Shown one piece after another: positions 59,048 through 63,378 of a DNA stretch of 63,378 nt. Below the pieces are notes generated by a model. It saw only the letters and a program-made list of their open reading frames with translations, was not told where the DNA came from and did no database searches. Positions within the stretch are counted from its first letter, which is position 1; every line of letters begins with the position of its first letter. Made by a program: the position numbers and the translations under genes. This DNA is from Ideonella sp. A 288 (GTDB lineage: Bacteria; Pseudomonadota; Gammaproteobacteria; Burkholderiales; Burkholderiaceae_C). Location: assembly GCF_002198735.1 (NCBI RefSeq), contig NZ_MWLO01000135.1, positions 19,635 through 83,012 of the forward strand, read 5' to 3'.

Positions 59048-61084
59048 TCACGGGGTTGCCGGAGCGGCCTGCAGGGCCGCGGCCTTGCGGGCCAGCGCTG
59101 CGTCGTCGCACTTCGGGCAGAAGGCGTGTTCGCCGGCCAGGTAGCCGTGCGTGGGGCAGATCGAGAAGGTGGGCGTGATGGTGATGTAGGGCAGGCGGAA
59201 GCGCGTCAGCGCGCGTTTCACCAGTTCGCGGCAGGCGGTGGCCGACGACACGCGCTCGCCCAGGTACAGGTGCAGCACGGTGCCACCGGTGTACTTGCGC
59301 TGCAGCGCCTCCTGCCGTTCCAGCGCCTCGAAGGGGTCGGTGCAGAAGCCCACCGGCAGCTGCGACGAGTTGGTGTAGTAGGGCTGCTCCGACGTGCCCG
59401 CCTGCAGGATGCCGGGCAGGCGCTTGCGGTCTTCCTTGGCGAAGCGGTAGGTGGTGCCCTCGGCCGGCGTGGCCTCGAGGTTGTAGAGGTGGCCGGTCTG
59501 CTCCTGCAGTTGCACGATGCGCTCGCGGATGTGATCCAGGTAGTGCAGCGCGAAGGCCTCGCCCCAGCCGGTGGTGATGTCCTCGAGGTCACCGCTGAAG
59601 TTGCGGATCATCTCGTTGATGCCGTTCACGCCCACGGTGGAGAAGTGGTTGCGCAGCGTGCCGAGATAGCGCTTGGTGTACGGGAACAGGCCGCTGTCGA
59701 TGTGGCCCTGGATCACCTTGCGCTTGATCTCGAGGCTGGTGCGGGCCAGGCTGATCAGGCGGTCGGTGGCGGCCAGCAGCGCGGCCTCGTCGCCGGCGTG
59801 CAGGTAGCCCAGGCGGGCGCAGTTGAGCGTCACCACGCCCAGCGAGCCGGTCTGCTCGGCCGAGCCGAACAGGCCGTTGCCGCGCTTGAGCAGCTCGCGC
59901 AGGTCGAGCTGCAGGCGGCAGCACATCGAGCGCACCATGTGCGGCTCGAGGTCGGAGTTGAGAAAGTTCTGGAAGTAGGGCAGGCCGTACTTGGCCGTCA
60001 TCTCGAACAGGCGCTCGGTGTTGGGGTGCTCCCAGTCGAAGCTGCGCGTGATGTTGTAGGTGGGGATCGGGAAGGTGAAGGCGCGGCCCTTCGCGTCGCC
60101 CTGCATCATCACGTCGATGTAGGCCTGGTTGATCAGGTCCATCTCGTGCTGCAGGTCGCCGTACATGAACGGCAATTCGCGCCCGCCGATCACCGGCACC
60201 TGCTCGCGCAGGTCGTCGGGGCAGGTCCAGTCGAAGGTGAGGTTGGTGAAGGGCGTCTGCGTGCCCCAGCGCGAGGGCACGTTGAGGTTGTGGATCAGCT
60301 CCTGCAGGCACTGCCGCACCTGCGGGTAGTCCATCGCATCCTGGCGCACGAAGGGCGCGAGGTAGGTGTCGAAGGAGCTGAAGGCCTGCGCGCCGGCCCA
60401 CTCGTTCTGCAGCGTGCCGAGGAAGTTGACGATCTGCCCGACGGCGCTGGACAGGTGCTTCGGCGGCCCGGCCTCGATCTTGCCCGGCACGCCGTTCAGG
60501 CCCTCGTGCAGCAGCGTGCGCAGCGACCAGCCGGCGCAGTAGCCCGACAGCATGTCCAGGTCGTGGATGTGCAGCTCGGCCTCGCGGTGCGCCAGGCCCA
60601 CCTCGGGCGGGTAGACGTGGTTGAGCCAGTAGTTGGCGATGACCTTGCCCGACACGTTGAGGATCAGCCCGCCCAGCGAATAACCCTGGTTGGCATTGGC
60701 ATTGACGCGCCAGTCCTGTTGCGCCAGGTACTCGTTCACCGAGCGCTCCACGTCCACCGCCACCGAGCGGTCGGCGCGCAAGGTGCGGTGCTGCTCGCGG
60801 TAGACGATGTAGGCGCGTGCGGTGTCGAAGTGGCCGCTCTCCTGCAGCACGCGCTCGACCTCGTCCTGGATCTGCTCCACTCCGGTGACACGACGCTGCA
60901 GCCGCGCAGTGACGAGCAAGGTGAGCGACTCGGCGCGCGCGGGGCCGAACTCTCCGGTGGCCGCGCCGGCGCGGGCCAGCGCGGCGCCGATCTTGGCGGC
61001 GTCGAAGGCCACGGTGCGGCCTTCGCGCTTGATGACGGCCAGCGGGGTGGCGGTGGAGGCAGTGGGCGGTGTCGTGGGTTGCAT
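59048..61084 (-). CDS. nrdD: anaerobic ribonucleoside-triphosphate reductase, large part
   Basis: This 678-residue protein has an ATP-cone at residues ~12-105 (VIKREGRTVAFDAAKIGAAL), the NrdD barrel with QGYSLGGLILNVSGKVIANY, SMCCRLQLDL with active-site cysteines, and a C-terminal zinc region with SICPTHGYLAGEHAFCPKCD. It reduces ribonucleotides to deoxyribonucleotides without oxygen. The glycyl-radical tail is missing and is supplied by the next small gene. Two NrdR-type boxes lie just upstream. Confidence 0.92.
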   Translation of the reverse strand: MQPTTPPTASTATPLAVIKREGRTVAFDAAKIGAALARAGAATGEFGPARAESLTLLVTARLQRRVTGVEQIQDEVERVLQESGHFDTARAYIVYREQHRTLRADRSVAVDVERSVNEYLAQQDWRVNANANQGYSLGGLILNVSGKVIANYWLNHVYPPEVGLAHREAELHIHDLDMLSGYCAGWSLRTLLHEGLNGVPGKIEAGPPKHLSSAVGQIVNFLGTLQNEWAGAQAFSSFDTYLAPFVRQDAMDYPQVRQCLQELIHNLNVPSRWGTQTPFTNLTFDWTCPDDLREQVPVIGGRELPFMYGDLQHEMDLINQAYIDVMMQGDAKGRAFTFPIPTYNITRSFDWEHPNTERLFEMTAKYGLPYFQNFLNSDLEPHMVRSMCCRLQLDLRELLKRGNGLFGSAEQTGSLGVVTLNCARLGYLHAGDEAALLAATDRLISLARTSLEIKRKVIQGHIDSGLFPYTKRYLGTLRNHFSTVGVNGINEMIRNFSGDLEDITTGWGEAFALHYLDHIRERIVQLQEQTGHLYNLEATPAEGTTYRFAKEDRKRLPGILQAGTSEQPYYTNSSQLPVGFCTDPFEALERQEALQRKYTGGTVLHLYLGERVSSATACRELVKRALTRFRLPYITITPTFSICPTHGYLAGEHAFCPKCDDAALARKAAALQAAPATP

Positions 61085-61091
61085 CGTGTGG

Positions 61092-61138
61092 GCACTAGAT
61101 GTGGTGTCTCCTGGACTTCAGGACACTAGCGGTAGTGT
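61092..61138 (-). promoter_or_regulatory. tandem NrdR boxes before nrdD
   Basis: Two 16-bp sites match the NrdR box (ACACTATATCTAGTGT-like): ACACTAGCGGTAGTGT at 61123-61138, with paired ACACTA/TAGTGT ends, and GCACTAGATGTGGTGT at 61092-61107. Their starts are 31 bp apart, the usual spacing of about three helical turns. NrdR represses nrd genes when dATP is high, so these should control nrdD-nrdG. Confidence 0.8.
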
Positions 61139-61162
61139 AGGAAGCCGGCGCGACGCCAAACC

Positions 61163-61176
61163 TTGATCCAGCCCAA
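61163..61176 (-). promoter_or_regulatory. possible FNR-type half-site before nrdD
   Basis: On the nrdD strand TTGGGCTGGATCAA has one good half (ATCAA) and one poor half (TTGGG) of TTGATNNNNATCAA. It lies 25 bp upstream of the outer NrdR box. Anaerobic activation of nrdD is common, but the match is weak. Confidence 0.3.
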
Positions 61177-61224
61177 AGCGGGGCGCGTCAGTGGGCGGCG
61201 CGCCATGCGGGCTTCCCCTGATGT

Positions 61225-62439
61225 CTACCCCTGCATCAGCCTGGCCAAGCGCGTGCCCCAGCGCGAATGCTCGGCCACCACCTTCAACAGCACCACCAGC
61301 GCCGGCCCCAGGAACAGGCCCCAGATGCCCCACAGTGCGCTCCAGAACATCAGGCCGATGAACACCGTGGCCGGGTTCATCTTCGCGGCGCGGCCCTGCA
61401 GCCAGGCGGTCACCAAGGTGCCGATCACGGTGGACATCAGCACCAGGTAGGTGGCCATCGCCAGTGCGGCGCCGATGGACTCGTGGGCCAGGAAGGCCTC
61501 GGCCGCGCCCAGCACGGTGAGCAGGGCCATGCCCAGGTAGGGCACGACGTGCAGCACTGCGGCGGTGACGCCCCAGCCCACGGCATCGGGCAGGCCGGCC
61601 ACCGCGAAGGCCGCCCACACGGCGATGCCGATGGAGGTGTTGGTGATCAGGAGCACGCCGGCGTACAGCCGGGTCTGCCGGGCGCACTCGAACATGGCCA
61701 GGCGGGCGCTGTGGTGCACGCGGTGGTTGTAGCTCCACAGGCCGAGGAACCGTGCCGCCAGCGACTGGCCGCCGCTGAGCACGAAGAATGCGATGAACAG
61801 GATGATCGCCAGGTTGCTGGCCAGGCTCATCAGGGCGCTGGAGCCACTGACCGCCGTCTCGCGCAGGGCCACCGTGGCGCCGGCGGCCAGGCCCAGGTTC
61901 GGCGACGCTGCGGACGCTGGCGAGGCGACCGGCGTGGCCGCGGGCCGCCTGCCGGGCCGCGTCACCGGCTTGGTGGCGATGAGCCGGTCGGCGGCGCGGT
62001 CCAGCTGCTGCAGCGCATCGCGCGCCCGCGACAGCACCGACACCGCGGCCGTGTCGCTTTCGGCCAGTTGCTGCGCGGCCATGCTGATCATCTCGGGCAC
62101 GCGCTCGGCCACGCGCACCAGTTGCCCGCCAAAGGCCAGCGCGCCGGCGGCCAGGGTGCCCATGGCCAATGCCAGGCCCAGCACGGTGGCCGCCAGGCCG
62201 CTGTGCAGCCAGGCCCCGAGCCGCGTGGTCAGGGGCATCAGCAGCATGGCGAGCATCAGGCCGGCGGTCAACGGGACCAGGAAGCGCTGGCCCCACCAGA
62301 GCGCGGCGATCACCGCCAGCGTGGCCAGCACGATGCTGGCGGTGCCGGACCGCGCGCGTGGTGGGGCCTGCGCCTCGGCCAGCTCGGCCGCTTCTGCGGG
62401 CAGCTCTGCCTGTGGTGCGGCGTCGGCCGCGATCATGGC
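61225..62439 (-). CDS. AI-2E/PerM-family transporter
   Basis: This 404-residue membrane protein has about eight hydrophobic segments and the family pattern: TLAVIAALWWGQRFLVPLTA near the start, FIAFFVLSGG in the middle, then VGWGVTAAVLHVVPYLGMAL and GIWGLFLGPALVVLLKVV at the end. The function ranges from autoinducer-2 export to ion transport. The start at 62439 is chosen because the next gene upstream ends at 62433, giving a short overlap. Confidence 0.85.
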   Translation of the reverse strand, partial: AMIAADAAPQAELPAEAAELAEAQAPPRARSGTASIVLATLAVIAALWWGQRFLVPLTAGLMLAMLLMPLTTRLGAWLHSGLAATVLGLALAMGTLAAGALAFGGQLVRVAERVPEMISMAAQQLAESDTAAVSVLSRARDALQQLDRAADRLIATKPVTRPGRRPAATPVASPASAASPNLGLAAGATVALRETAVSGSSALMSLASNLAIILFIAFFVLSGGQSLAARFLGLWSYNHRVHHSARLAMFECARQTRLYAGVLLITNTSIGIAVWAAFAVAGLPDAVGWGVTAAVLHVVPYLGMALLTVLGAAEAFLAHESIGAALAMATYLVLMSTVIGTLVTAWLQGRAAKMNPATVFIGLMFWSALWGIWGLFLGPALVVLLKVVAEHSRWGTRLARLMQG

Positions 62440-62975
62440 GCCGTCGGCGGGCGGTGCGAAGGGCTGTTCCGGGGATCGGTTCGTGGCGACGACGGAGGTG
62501 CCGACGTCTGCCGTGCCGCCAGCGAAGCCACCGTGGCCAGCACCGACAGCCATCCTGCCGACGTCACCTTGGCCGTGACCTTGGCGAACAACTGTGGCAG
62601 CAGGGTGGCCAGCAATGTGGGGGTCAGGATCCACCGCCAGGGCCGGCCCCAGGCCAGCAGGGCGCCGGTGAGCATCGCGCCCAGCACCAGGCCCACCGGG
62701 TGGCGCTGCGCCACCGGGCGCAGCAGCGACTGCAAGGCCTCTGCCAGCACCTCGACGGCGATGCGCATCGGGTGCTTCGCCCACCAGGCACCGACGGCCT
62801 CGGCCACGGCCTCGCCGCCGGGCAGCGAGTGCAGCCCCTGCCGCCAGGCACTGTCCTGTTCGTTGGAAGGCGGGTCCGACTCCTCGGCACCGATGCCGGA
62901 GGCCTGGCGCAGGGCGGCGCGCAGGTGCTCGCGCGACCGGGCCAGTCGGTCGACCGGGCTCGGCAGGTCGGTCAT
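62433..62975 (-). CDS. hypothetical protein with hydrophobic middle
   Basis: This 180-residue protein starts MTDLPSPVDRLARSREHLRA, has a hydrophobic region near residues 95-125 (VGLVLGAMLTGALLAW) and a Pro/Ser-rich tail. It overlaps the holin-like gene by ATGA and the AI-2E gene by 7 bp. It may be an inner-membrane companion of the holin-X/YqjE-type protein, as in the yqjCDEK-type clusters. The family is not certain. Confidence 0.6.
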   Translation of the reverse strand: MTDLPSPVDRLARSREHLRAALRQASGIGAEESDPPSNEQDSAWRQGLHSLPGGEAVAEAVGAWWAKHPMRIAVEVLAEALQSLLRPVAQRHPVGLVLGAMLTGALLAWGRPWRWILTPTLLATLLPQLFAKVTAKVTSAGWLSVLATVASLAARQTSAPPSSPRTDPRNSPSHRPPTAP

Positions 62976-63352
62976 CGGCCCGCCAGTTCGCGCAGCATCG
63001 AGAGATCGGCGGCCACCTGCTGGCGCAGGACGTGGAAGCCGCCGCGCGGGTTGGCTGTCCGTGCGGCGATGCCGCAGGCCAGGGCCACCACCGCGGGCAG
63101 AACCGGAGCAGCGACCAGCGCCCACGGCGCCAGCAGGGCCGCCGGGGGCGTGACGGCCCAGAGCATCAGGGCCACGCCGGCCAGCACCGCGGCCACGCCA
63201 GCGCAGCAGAAGGCCGTCGCACCCAGCACCGCACGCCGTTGCCAGCGGGCCGACGCGCTGCCGAACTCGGCCGCCACCAGATCGGCATAGGCCCCGGCAT
63301 GGTCAGCCAGCAGTTGCGGCCGCGTCGCGGCCAGTTGAAGCAGGGGGTGCAT
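62972..63352 (-). CDS. holin-X/YqjE-like small membrane protein
   Basis: This 126-residue protein has an amphipathic start (LLADHAGAYADLVAAEFGSA), two long hydrophobic segments (GATAFCCAGVAAVLAGVALM, then APWALVAAPVLPAVVALACG) and a basic tail. The plan fits the YqjE/phage-holin-X membrane family. It is the last gene in the window and starts 26 bp from the right edge. Confidence 0.65.
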   Translation of the reverse strand: MHPLLQLAATRPQLLADHAGAYADLVAAEFGSASARWQRRAVLGATAFCCAGVAAVLAGVALMLWAVTPPAALLAPWALVAAPVLPAVVALACGIAARTANPRGGFHVLRQQVAADLSMLRELAGR

Positions 63353-63378
63353 GCGGTGATCCGTGCGCGGGTGGGGCG

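Noticed and set aside
1-63378. CRISPR array, rRNA operon or insertion sequence with transposase
   Set aside because: I looked for regularly spaced repeats, rRNA segments and transposase motifs and saw none.

Overview
The window is very GC-rich DNA, probably from a betaproteobacterium of the order Burkholderiales. The clues are the cbpA-cbpM pair, the ubiUVT trio, a split anaerobic ribonucleotide reductase, an AmmeMemoRadiSam cluster and the high-GC codon use. The order is an inference; no rRNA or species marker is present.

Layout. (1) Positions 1 to about 31,638 are the right part of an integrated mobile island. The left edge carries the end of a VirB-type conjugation cluster (virB2 partial, virB1), followed by a small cargo set (AlkB-like membrane hydroxylase/desaturase, LuxR-type regulator, zinc-ribbon protein) and an AlpA-type regulator. 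The right edge is a tyrosine integrase beside a 45-nt copy of the 3' half of a tRNA-Val(CAC) gene, the expected att scar. (2) Between them (5.0-30.1 kb) lies a dense conflict/signalling cargo: five TIR proteins, two SLOG proteins, a patatin phospholipase, a MinD-like ATPase fused to an FGE-type C-type-lectin domain, a TIR-NTPase-Nudix giant, and, at the centre, a complete diversity-generating retroelement (DGR). (3) From 31.6 kb to the right end is ordinary chromosome: metabolism, stress chaperone, Mg2+ ATPase, glycogen, AmmeMemoRadiSam, O2-independent ubiquinone synthesis, anaerobic NrdDG and transporters.

The main discovery is the DGR. A template repeat (TR, 18777-18900, minus strand), a DGR-type reverse transcriptase (17137-18186, minus) and an Avd-like four-helix protein (18239-18595, plus) sit between two convergent receptor genes (13665-17063 plus; 19033-22404 minus). 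Both receptors have the order DUF4062-like / NACHT-type NTPase / FGE-type C-type-lectin fold. The last ~125 bp of each is a variable repeat that matches the TR everywhere except at TR adenines: 11 of 23 adenine sites differ in VR1, 12 of 23 in VR2, and no C, G or T site differs over 124 bp.

Working model (inference): the variable lectin tips of two STAND receptors are mutated by the DGR and act as adjustable ligand sensors. Each receptor lies beside a TIR + SLOG pair, a combination that resembles the TIR-to-SLOG signalling of Thoeris. Candidate outputs are TIR NADase activity, a membrane-anchored TIR-beta-propeller protein and patatin membrane lipolysis. The whole set is carried on a conjugative element.
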